The notes under the pieces: model-generated | Databases searched by the model: none | Seen by the model: only the letters and a program-made list of their open reading frames with translations | What the model was told of the DNA's origin: nothing | Virus record (IMG/VR): IMGVR_UViG_3300046616_000354 | Location: 1 to 35,519 of that record | Strand: one strand, 5' to 3' | Length of the DNA stretch: 35,519 nt | Source of the DNA: a virus | In this document: one piece after another, positions 7,428 to 14,403 of the stretch | Layout of the letters: every line of letters begins with the position of its first letter | Numbering within the stretch: the stretch's first letter is position 1 | Translations under genes and position numbers: made by a program

Positions 7428-7678
7428 CCCGAGCCCCCGAGCACGCCATCCGCTGCCCCTGGTGCAACGCAGCCCCCAGCAACCGCTGCACCACCCCCCG
7501 CGGCCGCCGACTCCCCATCCCCAGCCACGACGCCCGCATCACCGCATGGACCACACAGGAGGACCCGTGCCCGACATCACCGACGCCGCCCTCACCGTCA
7601 TCCGCGCCGCCCTCCAAGACGCCCACCTCCTCGACGAAGACCACGACGCCAGCACCCGGCGCGTGGCCCAGTACCTGA
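7424..7678 (+). CDS. Small zinc-finger protein with C-terminus overlapping the next gene
   Basis: 84 residues from GTG 7424, a GTGA overlap with the upstream stop. The first 45 residues match a pattern common in Streptomyces phages: CPWC, then a Cys nine residues later, a TPRGR turn, a His and ARITAW. After residue 48 the sequence becomes Ser/Thr/Pro-rich and looks like an out-of-frame reading of the next gene, which begins at 7567. Either the genes truly overlap by 112 bp or the natural end of this gene has been lost. Confidence 0.6.
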   Translation: MTRAPEHAIRCPWCNAAPSNRCTTPRGRRLPIPSHDARITAWTTQEDPCPTSPTPPSPSSAPPSKTPTSSTKTTTPAPGAWPST

Positions 7679-7734
7679 TCAGCAGCGGCTACACCATCAC
7701 CCCCGACATCCGCGAACAGCCCGCCGCAGCCTGA
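7567..7734 (+). CDS. Small helical protein of unknown function
   Basis: 55 residues from GTG 7567, preceded by a strong AGGAGG at about 7558-7563. The sequence is acidic and helical (ALTVIRAALQDAHLLDEDHD) with a short C-terminal strand region. The good ribosome site favours this frame as the real one in the overlap with the gene starting at 7424. Function unknown. Confidence 0.65.
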   Translation: MPDITDAALTVIRAALQDAHLLDEDHDASTRRVAQYLISSGYTITPDIREQPAAA

Positions 7735-7766
7735 CCGCACCCCACCCACACGACAGGACACACCCC

Positions 7767-8159
7767 ATGACCAACCACCGCCCCGCCACGACCATGCGAG
7801 AGATCCGCGAAGGCCTCGCCCACGTGAAGCCCGACGTCCCCGAGCCCACCGTCCTCCCGACCCGCTACGCCGTCAGCTGCCTGCCCGAAGGCCACGACGA
7901 CCGGTGGACGTTCACCATCCAGATCCGCTACCGAGGCCGCGGCCGGTACGCCATCGAGCACGGCATCCGGCAGTACGGCACCGACGGGACGTGGTCCTAC
8001 GAGCCGGACTGGGCCGAGGACGGCAGCGACGAGAAGGCCGAGGACGCGTGGCTGGACGCCCACCGCTTCGACCACGACACCGCGCTGCGGCTGGCCAAGG
8101 AGCTGGCGCCGCGGCTCACCTACCGGGGCCGGACCGTCGCCGACGCACTCACCGCCTGA
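7767..8159 (+). CDS. Conserved hypothetical protein
   Basis: 130 residues from ATG 7767. The centre holds a beta-rich segment with paired Trp and Tyr (DRWTFTIQIRYRGRGRYAIE, then TWSYEPDW) and an acidic helix toward the C-terminus. No motif I can name. It closes a run of small genes after the helicase loader; the next 120 bases are non-coding and carry repeats. Confidence 0.65.
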   Translation: MTNHRPATTMREIREGLAHVKPDVPEPTVLPTRYAVSCLPEGHDDRWTFTIQIRYRGRGRYAIEHGIRQYGTDGTWSYEPDWAEDGSDEKAEDAWLDAHRFDHDTALRLAKELAPRLTYRGRTVADALTA

Positions 8160-8217
8160 CCGCGCACACGCAACCCCCCACACACCGCCCACCAGCCCGC
8201 CACCAGGCCCCGTCCAC

Positions 8218-8270
8218 TACTGAACAACCGGTCAGTAACACCACCGCCCATACTGAACAACCAGTCAGGA
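8218..8270. promoter_or_regulatory. Pair of dyad operator-like repeats upstream of the PAPS-reductase-like gene
   Basis: Two 20-bp direct repeats, 8218-8237 and 8251-8270, share 18 positions and begin 33 bp apart. Each has its own dyad: TACTGA, eight bases, TCAGTA in the first copy, and TCAGGA at the right end in the second. They lie just ahead of GTG 8280 in an otherwise gene-free gap of 120 bases. The second copy overlaps the AGGAG ribosome site, so a bound protein could block transcription or the site of translation start. Confidence 0.5.
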
Positions 8271-8279
8271 GCAGCACCC

Positions 8280-9116
8280 GTGACCGACCGACCGCCCGAC
8301 ACCATCCGCGCCTTCAGCTTCGGCGGCGGCCAACAATCCGTCGCCTGCCTCGTCCTCGCCAGCCAAGGCCGCATCGACTACCCGCTGTTCCTGTTCGCCA
8401 ACGTCGGCAAGGACAGCGAGCAGCCGGAGACCCTGCGCTACGTCGAGGAATACGCCCGCCCGTTCGCCGCCAGCCACGGCATCGAGCTCGCCGAGCTCAG
8501 CCGTGTCGGTCGAGCCGGGCCGCGCCGCGGTGAGACGCGCACGCTCCTTGCCGACCTGGAACGGCCGGACTCGAAGAGCATCCCTATCCCGGTCCGTATG
8601 GCCGGGGCCGGTCCTGGCACCCGCCAGTGCACCGACCGCTACAAGATCAAGGTCATTGCTGACGAGCTGGCCCGGCGTGGCGCCACCGAGGAGCGGCCGG
8701 CGACCGTCGGGATCGGGATCAGCCTCGACGAGATCCACCGGGCGAACAACCGGAGCCGCATCCCGCACGAGAGCGTCACGTACCCGCTGCTCGAACTCGG
8801 GTTGCGGCGCACCGACTGCCAGCGCGTCATCACCGCCGCAGGGCTGCCCGTCCCGCCTAAAAGTGCGTGCTGGTTCTGCCCGATGAAGCGGCCGACCGAG
8901 TGGCACGAACTGCGCCGCACCCAGCCCGAGCTGTTCGAGCATGCCTGTGCCCTGGAGGACCAGCTTGTCGAACGGCGGACCCGTCTCGGCAAGGACCCGG
9001 CGTATCTCACCGGGCTCGGCCGGCCGCTGCGCCAGGCGATCCCCGAGGGCGTCGACCTGCTGCCGATGTTCGACGAGGCCGACGGTGCCTGTGACTCCGG
9101 CTACTGCTTCACCTGA
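8280..9116 (+). CDS. PAPS reductase-like (PP-loop, adenine-nucleotide alpha-hydrolase fold) protein
   Basis: 278 residues from GTG 8280. The N-terminal SFGGGQQS (residues 13-20) is the PP-loop that binds the pyrophosphate of an adenine nucleotide in PAPS reductases and DndC-type sulfurtransferases. Further conserved Cys occur in TRQCTDRYKI (about residue 118), CWFC (about 198-201) and at the C-terminus, which could hold a metal or Fe-S cluster. Many actinophages have this gene; a role in sulfur transfer or DNA modification has been proposed but not established. It has its own upstream repeats and a strong terminator, so it appears to be a separate unit. Confidence 0.85.
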   Translation: MTDRPPDTIRAFSFGGGQQSVACLVLASQGRIDYPLFLFANVGKDSEQPETLRYVEEYARPFAASHGIELAELSRVGRAGPRRGETRTLLADLERPDSKSIPIPVRMAGAGPGTRQCTDRYKIKVIADELARRGATEERPATVGIGISLDEIHRANNRSRIPHESVTYPLLELGLRRTDCQRVITAAGLPVPPKSACWFCPMKRPTEWHELRRTQPELFEHACALEDQLVERRTRLGKDPAYLTGLGRPLRQAIPEGVDLLPMFDEADGACDSGYCFT

Positions 9117-9124
9117 CCGCAGCA

Positions 9125-9159
9125 CCGGCCGCCCCCTGTCGCAACCAGGGGGCGGCCGG
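9125..9159 (+). terminator. Strong hairpin terminator after the PAPS-reductase-like gene
   Basis: A perfect 14-bp stem (9125-9138 with 9146-9159) and a 7-nt loop begin 8 bases after the stop codon. No T tail is present. Confidence 0.75.
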
Positions 9160-9195
9160 CCCGGACATCCTCTCGCACGATCAAGGAGCCACACC

Positions 9196-9972
9196 ATGAC
9201 CGACCCCCGCATCGCTGTCCTGTCCGCCCTGTCCTCGCCCGGCTGGCATCCCGTCCCCGAAGCGCACGGCATGCCGTGGGATGAGGCCGAGCAGCTGCTC
9301 GCCGCCTACGACGCTTCCCGAGCTGCCGCTGTGCCGTCTGCGCCCGCCGACCGGGAGGCGGGACCCGCCGCGCTACGCGAGGCCGCCGCGTTCTACGAGA
9401 GCGTGATGCAGCAGTCGCTCGATCCCGACCGCGACCCGCGGTACTGCACCGCGGTCCGGGACGTCGTGATGGGACTGCGCCACAGGGCCGACGAGGCGCA
9501 GCAGGACGCGACGCAGCTCCCGTACATCCACGTCGATGACGACGGCGACCAGCTCGACATCGGCGCCGTCATGGCCAGCACCTACGACGGCGAGGCCCCC
9601 GTCGTGTACGTGGCCGCCGACCAGCACCAGGGAGACCAGGTGGCAACCGTGTATGTCCGGCCGGAACGCGTGGACGAGGTCATCGCAGCGCTGCGCTCGG
9701 CACGTCAGCAGGCCGAGACGCTGCCCGCCGTCGGGGCGCAGCGGCCCGAGACGCAGGCCGAGGACCCAGCACGCATCGACCGTCTACGGCCCGAGTTCTT
9801 CGAGCACGCCAGCGTCGAATCGATCGACGTCAAGATCCAGCGGGCACAGAGGCAGCAACGCCAATGGGGGAATCGACTGCAGACGCTGACCATCCTGCGA
9901 CAGGCCCGCGTCATGCAGAAGGAACTCGGCGAGTGGCCCGCCGCCGTGTCCCAGCCCGGCAAGGAGGCCTGA
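9196..9972 (+). CDS. Hypothetical protein with C-terminal coiled coil
   Basis: 258 residues from ATG 9196 with AAGGAG at 9183-9188. The first half contains Asp- and Glu-rich segments and beta-like strands (APVVYVAADQ, VATVYVRPE). The last 60 residues are helical and rich in Gln and Arg (KIQRAQRQQRQWGNRLQTLT), suggesting a coiled coil. I do not recognise the family. First gene of a ten-gene run that ends at 12716. Confidence 0.65.
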   Translation: MTDPRIAVLSALSSPGWHPVPEAHGMPWDEAEQLLAAYDASRAAAVPSAPADREAGPAALREAAAFYESVMQQSLDPDRDPRYCTAVRDVVMGLRHRADEAQQDATQLPYIHVDDDGDQLDIGAVMASTYDGEAPVVYVAADQHQGDQVATVYVRPERVDEVIAALRSARQQAETLPAVGAQRPETQAEDPARIDRLRPEFFEHASVESIDVKIQRAQRQQRQWGNRLQTLTILRQARVMQKELGEWPAAVSQPGKEA

Positions 9973-9974
9973 CC

Positions 9975-10154
9975 ATGGCCACCAACCCGAACACCGGCGG
10001 TTTCACCGGGATCAGCCTCGCGGGCACCTGGGAGTGCGGCAGCTGCGGCGCCACCGGCGACGGCTGGTACGACGAGGACGACGGCCTCGTCCTGCACGAC
10101 GAGAACGGGCAGCCCCTCGCTCCCGACGACCACGTCTGCGGGGAGTCGTCGTGA
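9975..10154 (+). CDS. Small Cys-containing zinc-ribbon-like protein
   Basis: 59 residues from ATG 9975, with AAGGAGG at 9961-9967 inside the previous gene. WECGSCGATG gives one CxxC pair, and a His and Cys near the C-terminus (DDHVCGE) could complete a metal site. Strongly acidic between them. Function unknown. Confidence 0.65.
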   Translation: MATNPNTGGFTGISLAGTWECGSCGATGDGWYDEDDGLVLHDENGQPLAPDDHVCGESS

Positions 10155-10393
10155 TTGCTGAGGCCATCGACACCGCTGTCTCCGTCGGTTGGGCCATCGT
10201 CGCCTGGATCGTCCTCACATCGGCCGCCGCCTGCCTCGCCCTCTACACGGCCGTGGTCGCGGTCGCCACACCGATACGGGCCGCGTACCGGGCACTCACG
10301 GCCGCTCTCGCCGCCTGGCGCGCCCTCACCGCACTCGCCGAGCGTCCCGACCGGTACAAGCCCCGACAGCGCCCGCTGTGGGCCGCCGCGTGA
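10151..10393 (+). CDS. Small membrane protein
   Basis: 80 residues from GTG 10151, a 4-bp overlap with the gene before. One long hydrophobic stretch, about residues 9-40 (VGWAIVAWIVLTSAAACLAL), may cross the membrane once or twice and is followed by a basic amphipathic helix. Not recognised. Confidence 0.6.
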   Translation: MIAEAIDTAVSVGWAIVAWIVLTSAAACLALYTAVVAVATPIRAAYRALTAALAAWRALTALAERPDRYKPRQRPLWAAA

Positions 10394-10524
10394 GCCGCGT
10401 CGATTGGGGCTGGGTCCTCGGCGTCGCCATCACCTGCTGGCCGTTCGCGTTCTGCGCCCTCCTCGCCATCCGGCGGGGCGGGCGCGCCCTCACCACCCAC
10501 ATCCACACACGGAGGACCCGATGA
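10390..10524 (+). CDS. Very small membrane protein
   Basis: 44 residues from GTG 10390, overlapping the previous stop. A single membrane helix (WVLGVAITCWPFAFCALLAI) is followed by a basic tail rich in Arg, the positive-inside pattern of a C-terminus in the cytoplasm. Coupled to both neighbours by 4-bp overlaps, which is the main support for it being real. Confidence 0.55.
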   Translation: MSRVDWGWVLGVAITCWPFAFCALLAIRRGGRALTTHIHTRRTR

Positions 10525-10931
10525 CCACGCCGCCCCGCCACTTCCAACTCCACCGCGACACCGACATCTCCGGCGTCAGCGGCACCGGCCACGTCGCCGA
10601 CGGCGTCATCTTCAGCGACGGCCACGCCGCCGTCCACTGGCTCGGCCGCTGGCCCACCACCACCCCCCACCCCGAGGGAATCGTCTCCGTCAAGGGCGTC
10701 CACGGGCACGGCGGCGCCACCCGCATCGTCCTCCTCGACAGCCCCGAGGCGCGCCTCGCCCGCATCGCCGACGCGCACGTTCCGGAGCAGTTCCCCGGCG
10801 GCCTGGTCAGCGGCCTCTGCGTCGAGTGCGAGCAGCGGTACCCGTGCCCGACCCGCGTGTGGGCCACCACCGAGCGCGATCCGCTCGCGACTTGGGACCC
10901 GGCCGACGACGACCCGGAGGCGCAGCGATGA
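10521..10931 (+). CDS. Conserved actinophage protein with C-terminal Cys motif
   Basis: 136 residues from ATG 10521, with GGAGG about 10 bases upstream. The N-terminal half carries segments I know from many actinobacterial phage and genome proteins (DISGVSGTGHVADGV, FSDGHAAVHW, HGHGGATRIV), a small beta-rich domain. The C-terminus has CVECEQRYPCP, a likely zinc site also seen in the protein at 12492-12716. Function unknown. Confidence 0.75.
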   Translation: MTTPPRHFQLHRDTDISGVSGTGHVADGVIFSDGHAAVHWLGRWPTTTPHPEGIVSVKGVHGHGGATRIVLLDSPEARLARIADAHVPEQFPGGLVSGLCVECEQRYPCPTRVWATTERDPLATWDPADDDPEAQR

Positions 10932-11230
10932 CCAACCACGGCCGCTTCCTCTGCGCCATCTACGCCGCCGTCACCCTCTGGCTCGCCCTCTGCACCATCG
11001 CCACCCTCGGCCACGTCCCCCTCTGGACCAGCATCATCATGGCGGCCGCATCCATCGCCACCATCGTGGCCGGCCTCCGTGAATCCACCCACGCCGACGA
11101 ACAACGGGCGCTGCGCGGCGAGCTGGAGCGTGCAGCCCGGCCCGCGGTTGTCCGGCCCGTGATCAGCCAGGCCGAACGCGCGGCCTTCGACGAGCTGGTG
11201 GCTGGGCTCGGCATGGACGACGCGGCATGA
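10928..11230 (+). CDS. Small two-helix membrane protein
   Basis: 100 residues from ATG 10928. Two hydrophobic helices, about residues 7-27 and 32-50, are followed by a charged cytoplasmic-type helix. Gene overlaps on both sides by 4 bp. No family recognised. Confidence 0.65.
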   Translation: MTNHGRFLCAIYAAVTLWLALCTIATLGHVPLWTSIIMAAASIATIVAGLRESTHADEQRALRGELERAARPAVVRPVISQAERAAFDELVAGLGMDDAA

Positions 11231-11394
11231 CCGGGCCGAGCCGTACACCCCGGGGCGAGCACACGCCCGCCCCGGGCGCCACCTGGCAGCAACTCGCCCG
11301 CACCGAGCAGGTCATCGACGACGACCAGCCCGACCCCGCACCGAACCGCGCCACCCGGCGTGCCATGCAGCGCGCAGCACGGAGGAACAAGTGA
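11227..11394 (+). CDS. Very small basic protein
   Basis: 55 residues from ATG 11227, overlapping both neighbours by 4 bp. Pro-rich N-terminus, an acidic middle and a strongly basic C-terminal helix (RATRRAMQRAARRNK). Such a tail could touch nucleic acid. Support comes mostly from the overlap pattern. Confidence 0.6.
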   Translation: MTGPSRTPRGEHTPAPGATWQQLARTEQVIDDDQPDPAPNRATRRAMQRAARRNK

Positions 11395-11966
11395 ACGACC
11401 TCGCCCCGATCCGCCACACCGTCGACACTCTGAACAGCGACTCACTCGACGCCCTGTACACGAGCCTGGAGCGAGCCGAGGCCGCCATCGACCGAGCGCA
11501 GGACGCCGCTGCTCTCCACCGCCAGGGACTGCTCACCACAGCAGAGCTGTACGCCGTGATCGAGGCCACCCCCGCGCCCGGCCCGGCAGCGACCGAAGCG
11601 ACCGAGCCCGCCGACATCCAGCTCACCCGCAAGCTCGGCCACGGCCTCATCGTCACCGCTGCCCCGCCCCGAGCCCGCATGGCGCTCGCACTCCTCAACA
11701 TGCCCAGCTGCGGCGCAGGCGTGGTGAACGCCGGACAGATCAACATCGGCGACCAGGTCCTCTACCAGGTGACCGGGTACGACCCCGAGCACGCGTCGCT
11801 GCTGCTGGAGTTGGTGGAGGACTGGCGGCCCAAGCCCGGCGCCACGCTGACCGAGGCCGACGTCGAGGAATTGAAGGCGCGGTGGCTGGCCACGTACGGC
11901 AACAATCAGGGCGCGCACCCCGTGACAGAGCTGCGCCCGACCGGAGAGGAGCAGCCCGGTGTCTGA
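11391..11966 (+). CDS. Hypothetical protein
   Basis: 191 residues from GTG 11391, with AGGA at 11381-11384. The N-terminal third is helical (LDALYTSLERAEAAIDRAQD); the second half has beta strands around INIGDQVLYQVTGYD. No recognised motif. Overlaps the next gene by 8 bp. Confidence 0.65.
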   Translation: MNDLAPIRHTVDTLNSDSLDALYTSLERAEAAIDRAQDAAALHRQGLLTTAELYAVIEATPAPGPAATEATEPADIQLTRKLGHGLIVTAAPPRARMALALLNMPSCGAGVVNAGQINIGDQVLYQVTGYDPEHASLLLELVEDWRPKPGATLTEADVEELKARWLATYGNNQGAHPVTELRPTGEEQPGV

Positions 11967-12495
11967 CCTGCACGGCTGGATCACCCAACAGATCGACCAC
12001 ACCGAAGCCATCGCCCTCGAAGCGACACCCGGCCCCTGGCACGTCACCGAGTACAACTGGTCCACCGACTTCGACGCCGGCATCGGCACCTCGCCCGGAG
12101 AGGTCGACGTCGTCGGCCACGGCTACGAAGGCGGCGGGGTTGAGTACCTGCAGGATGCGATGCATATCGCCGCCCATGATCCGGCCGCCGTGCTGCGCCG
12201 CTGCACCGCAGACCGCAAGATCCTCGAAGTACACAAGCCCCACGGCGGACGCGGATACGGCGGCCACGCCTGCACCGGATGCGGCGAACTCAACGAGGAC
12301 TGGGCTGTCGAGCACGCCAACGATTGCCCGACCCTGCTCGCGCTTGCCGAGGGCTACGGCCTGACCTCGGAGGCCCTCACGACCATCGACCGGCCGATCC
12401 CAGAGCCGTACGTCGTTCGCTTGTCAGGCCCGCGCCCGGATACCCGTCGTGTCCCGCCGGCACTGCGCGGCCCCAACTGGAAGGCGCGCCCGTGA
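11959..12495 (+). CDS. DUF6221-like protein with Cys-pair insertion
   Basis: 178 residues from GTG 11959. It follows the DUF6221 pattern known from Streptomyces and its phages: an N-terminal helix, ATPGPWHV, then HIAAHDPAAVLRRCTADRKI, and a C-terminal LLALAEGYG. A CTGCGE segment in the middle adds a likely zinc site. The function of DUF6221 proteins is not known. A second member lies on the minus strand at 12878-13234 and a possible third at 18254-18526. Confidence 0.75.
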   Translation: MSDLHGWITQQIDHTEAIALEATPGPWHVTEYNWSTDFDAGIGTSPGEVDVVGHGYEGGGVEYLQDAMHIAAHDPAAVLRRCTADRKILEVHKPHGGRGYGGHACTGCGELNEDWAVEHANDCPTLLALAEGYGLTSEALTTIDRPIPEPYVVRLSGPRPDTRRVPPALRGPNWKARP

Positions 12496-12716
12496 TCGCC
12501 CACGACCAGGCCAGCGAGCCCGCCCGTGCGCTCCTCGCCGCGTTCGACGAAGTCCAGCTCGCCGAAATGCTCGCCGCGGCCAGTACCCGAGTCCGTCGTA
12601 TCCGGGAGCTGCACCGGGAGGACTACGGGTCCTGCGCCGAATGCACGCACGAGTCTGGCGTGGCGTTCCCGTGCCCCACCATCCGCGCGCTCAACGGCCC
12701 GCCCGTGGCATCCTGA
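12492..12716 (+). CDS. Small zinc-finger-like protein
   Basis: 74 residues from GTG 12492, overlapping the previous stop by 4 bp. An N-terminal helix (ALLAAFDEVQLAEMLAAAS) is followed by CAEC, His and PCPTIRAL, the same CxxC...PCPT arrangement as the C-terminus of the protein at 10521-10931. Last protein gene of this operon; a tRNA-like element begins 7 bases later. Confidence 0.7.
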   Translation: MIAHDQASEPARALLAAFDEVQLAEMLAAASTRVRRIRELHREDYGSCAECTHESGVAFPCPTIRALNGPPVAS

Positions 12717-12722
12717 ACGGGT

Positions 12723-12789
12723 TCCCTCGTAGCTCAACTTGGCAGAGCGCCCGGCGGGGAGGTTGCGCGTTCAAATCGCGTCGAGGGAA
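12723..12789 (+). tRNA. tRNA-like element lacking the anticodon loop
   Basis: The 67 bases fold as a tRNA in every part but one. The acceptor stem is 12723-12729 with 12782-12788 (7 bp, perfect). The D-arm is 12732-12735 with 12745-12748, and its loop has GG. The variable loop is AGGTT. The T-arm is 12765-12769 with 12777-12781, and its loop is TTCAAAT. Between the D-arm and variable loop only ten bases remain (12750-12759), able to form CCC/GGG with a 4-base loop, so the 7-base anticodon loop is missing. A tRNA of this kind would be 74 bases, exactly seven more. CCA is not encoded (CGC follows). It may be a decayed tRNA, a processed leader or mimic, or an integration-site remnant. Confidence 0.6.
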
Positions 12790-12810
12790 CGCCCGCTCCC
12801 ACGTAACGCG

Positions 12811-12841
12811 AAGGCCCCGACCATCTGCCGGTCGGGGCCTT
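12811..12841 (+). terminator. Bidirectional hairpin terminator
   Basis: A perfect 12-bp stem (12811-12822 with 12830-12841) and a 7-nt loop lies between the plus-strand operon plus tRNA-like element and the convergent minus-strand gene ending at 12878. It can serve both directions. Confidence 0.75.
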
Positions 12842-12877
12842 CGTCGTGTGCGGGGTGTCAGCCCCAGGTGGTGTCGC

Positions 12878-13234
12878 TCACGGCGCCCACTCCTCTGCCT
12901 TGTAGCCAGGCCGGTCAGCGTAGGCCAGGGCGAACATGCGTAGCGTCCGTTCCAGCGCAGACGCGAACCCGCTCGTGAACGTCTCGTGGTAGTCGTGGGC
13001 GCGTTCGGCGAGGCGTAGCAGGTCCCGCTTGGCGTCGACCTCCCGCAGTTCCTGAGGCGACCGCTCTTGGTACGTCACATTGGCGGGGTCTTCGGTGGCC
13101 CCGCAGTAGAGGCAATCGCCGTCGTCCTCGTCGACGGAGGGCTCCAAGCACCAGGGCTCATGCCAGGCAGGCACCGCGATCGGGGACGCGTCGGCGTCGA
13201 GCTGGGCACGCAGCCACTCCACCAGGTCATCCAT
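12878..13234 (-). CDS. DUF6221-like protein with Cys pair
   Basis: 118 residues from the ATG at 13234. It opens with MDDLVEWLRAQLDADAS, the DUF6221 start, has REVDAKRDLLRLAER in the middle and ends ALAYADRPGYKAEEWAP, close to the family C-terminus. A CLYCGA segment near residue 40 gives a Cys pair where other members have other insertions. It overlaps the upstream HTH gene by 8 bp, so both are probably on one message. Function unknown. Confidence 0.8.
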   Translation of the reverse strand: MDDLVEWLRAQLDADASPIAVPAWHEPWCLEPSVDEDDGDCLYCGATEDPANVTYQERSPQELREVDAKRDLLRLAERAHDYHETFTSGFASALERTLRMFALAYADRPGYKAEEWAP

Positions 13235-13538
13235 CGTCAGCTTCCTTCCTCGGCCGATTCGTACCCGAGCCTGAGTAGCCCGCCTCGATGTCCTGCACCG
13301 TGCGAAGCGACACACCGAGCATCGTCGCGATCTTCCGGTACGACACCGGTTTCGGCTGCTTCGCCCGCTGCTCCAGCACGAACCGGCGGCGGTCCTCCCG
13401 CCACTTCTTCGCCCGGGCGGCCTGATCGGCGAGCACCTCGCTGATTGCTCGCGCGCGCTCCTCCGGGTCGGGGATCGCCTCCACCTCGTCCATGGCGTTG
13501 ATCACCCGCTGAGCCTCCTCGGTCACACCCGGCCTCAT
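13227..13538 (-). CDS. Helix-turn-helix DNA-binding protein
   Basis: 103 residues from ATG 13538. Residues 67-88 form a clear HTH (SYRKIATMLGVSLRTVQDIE) of the sigma-region-4 or Hin type, preceded by a long charged helix. Upstream on the minus strand, TACACT about 30 bases before the start could be a -10 box, but the -35 is poor. The frame stays open as far as 14297; I chose this start because upstream the sequence loses gene-like composition and overlaps the divergent genes. Likely regulates its own unit or the divergent operon at 13692. Confidence 0.7.
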   Translation of the reverse strand: MRPGVTEEAQRVINAMDEVEAIPDPEERARAISEVLADQAARAKKWREDRRRFVLEQRAKQPKPVSYRKIATMLGVSLRTVQDIEAGYSGSGTNRPRKEADDG

Positions 13539-13691
13539 CTCGATAGGGCGGGCCGCTTGCCATGAGTGTAGGGGGTCCCATACATTCAAGGAAGCAGCCC
13601 AACGCTGCTGATGCACAAAGCCCCCGGCCCGGCGCTGCGAACGCCACATGGACCGGGGGCACCCACCCTGACTCTCACGAAAGGGCAGGCA

Positions 13692-13946
13692 ATGCCCGAC
13701 TTTACCGACCGCGCCCCACGCAGCGAAGCCCCCCGCACCCTCCTGATCACCATGGCCGACCGCCTCGACCAGGACCCCGAGCACGACCCCGGCGCACCGC
13801 TTGCCCCCGGCGAGCGCATCGACCTGGTCCGCGACCTCAGCGGCGACAACCCCAGCGCGCTCCTCGACATCACGCCGCCCATCACTGCGCCGATCAGCCG
13901 CAGCGCCTACGCGGCCCGGCTCCGCACGATCGCGGGTGTCCGATGA
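13692..13946 (+). CDS. Small protein of unknown function
   Basis: 84 residues from ATG 13692, with AAGGGCAGG just upstream. Segments include TLLITMADRLDQDPEHDPGA and a Pro-rich C-terminal helix. First gene of the operon diverging from the HTH gene. Not recognised. Confidence 0.6.
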   Translation: MPDFTDRAPRSEAPRTLLITMADRLDQDPEHDPGAPLAPGERIDLVRDLSGDNPSALLDITPPITAPISRSAYAARLRTIAGVR

Positions 13947-14104
13947 GGGAGCCCGTCGACACCGACCCGCAGGCCAGCGCCGCGGAACTCCTGCGCCGCG
14001 CCCAGCAGGACTACGCCGCCACGCAAGCCGCCGCCCGCGAAAAGCAAGCACAAGGCGGACCCGGCACACGTCAGGGAATCCTCCCGGGCGGAGGCGCCCG
14101 CTGA
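13943..14104 (+). CDS. Very small helical protein
   Basis: 53 residues from ATG 13943, overlapping the previous stop by 4 bp and sharing one base with the next ATG. A Gln/Ala-rich helix (ELLRRAQQDYAATQAAAREK) with a Gly-rich tail. Supported by its place in the overlap chain. Confidence 0.55.
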   Translation: MREPVDTDPQASAAELLRRAQQDYAATQAAAREKQAQGGPGTRQGILPGGGAR

Positions 14105-14322
14105 TGGGCTTCTTCCTCGACCGCCGTCTGAAGGCCGCGAACCCGTACGCGTCGAACCCGTCCACCAAGGACCGCGAGAAAGCCGCCCACAAGGCCACCA
14201 AGGAAGGCCGCCGCACCGGCGGCTCCCGCCGCAGCGTCCGCAGAAACGCCGCCCAAGGCCAAGCCTGGGATGACGCCGATCGCGAGCAGGACCACAAGGG
14301 CCCCTGGTACCGGCCCCGCTAG
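14104..14322 (+). CDS. Small basic protein
   Basis: 72 residues from ATG 14104 (TGATG overlap). Strongly basic with many Arg and Lys in the middle (KEGRRTGGSRRSVRRN), so possibly a nucleic-acid binder; starts MGFFLDRRLK. Not recognised. Confidence 0.6.
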   Translation: MGFFLDRRLKAANPYASNPSTKDREKAAHKATKEGRRTGGSRRSVRRNAAQGQAWDDADREQDHKGPWYRPR

Positions 14323-14344
14323 ACCATCCGCCCCACCAGATCGG

Positions 14345-14379
14345 CCGGCCCCCGCGAAATCTCCCCCCGCGGGGGCCGG
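14345..14379 (+). terminator. GC-rich hairpin
   Basis: A perfect 12-bp stem (14345-14356 with 14368-14379) and an 11-nt loop, 22 bases after the stop at 14322 and ahead of the lipoprotein gene. Likely ends the small operon or attenuates read-through. Confidence 0.65.
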
Positions 14380-14403
14380 TCTCACCCCAGGAGACCCACG
14401 CTC

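Noticed and set aside
12723-12789. Ordinary functional tRNA gene
   Set aside because: There is no anticodon loop, so it cannot decode.
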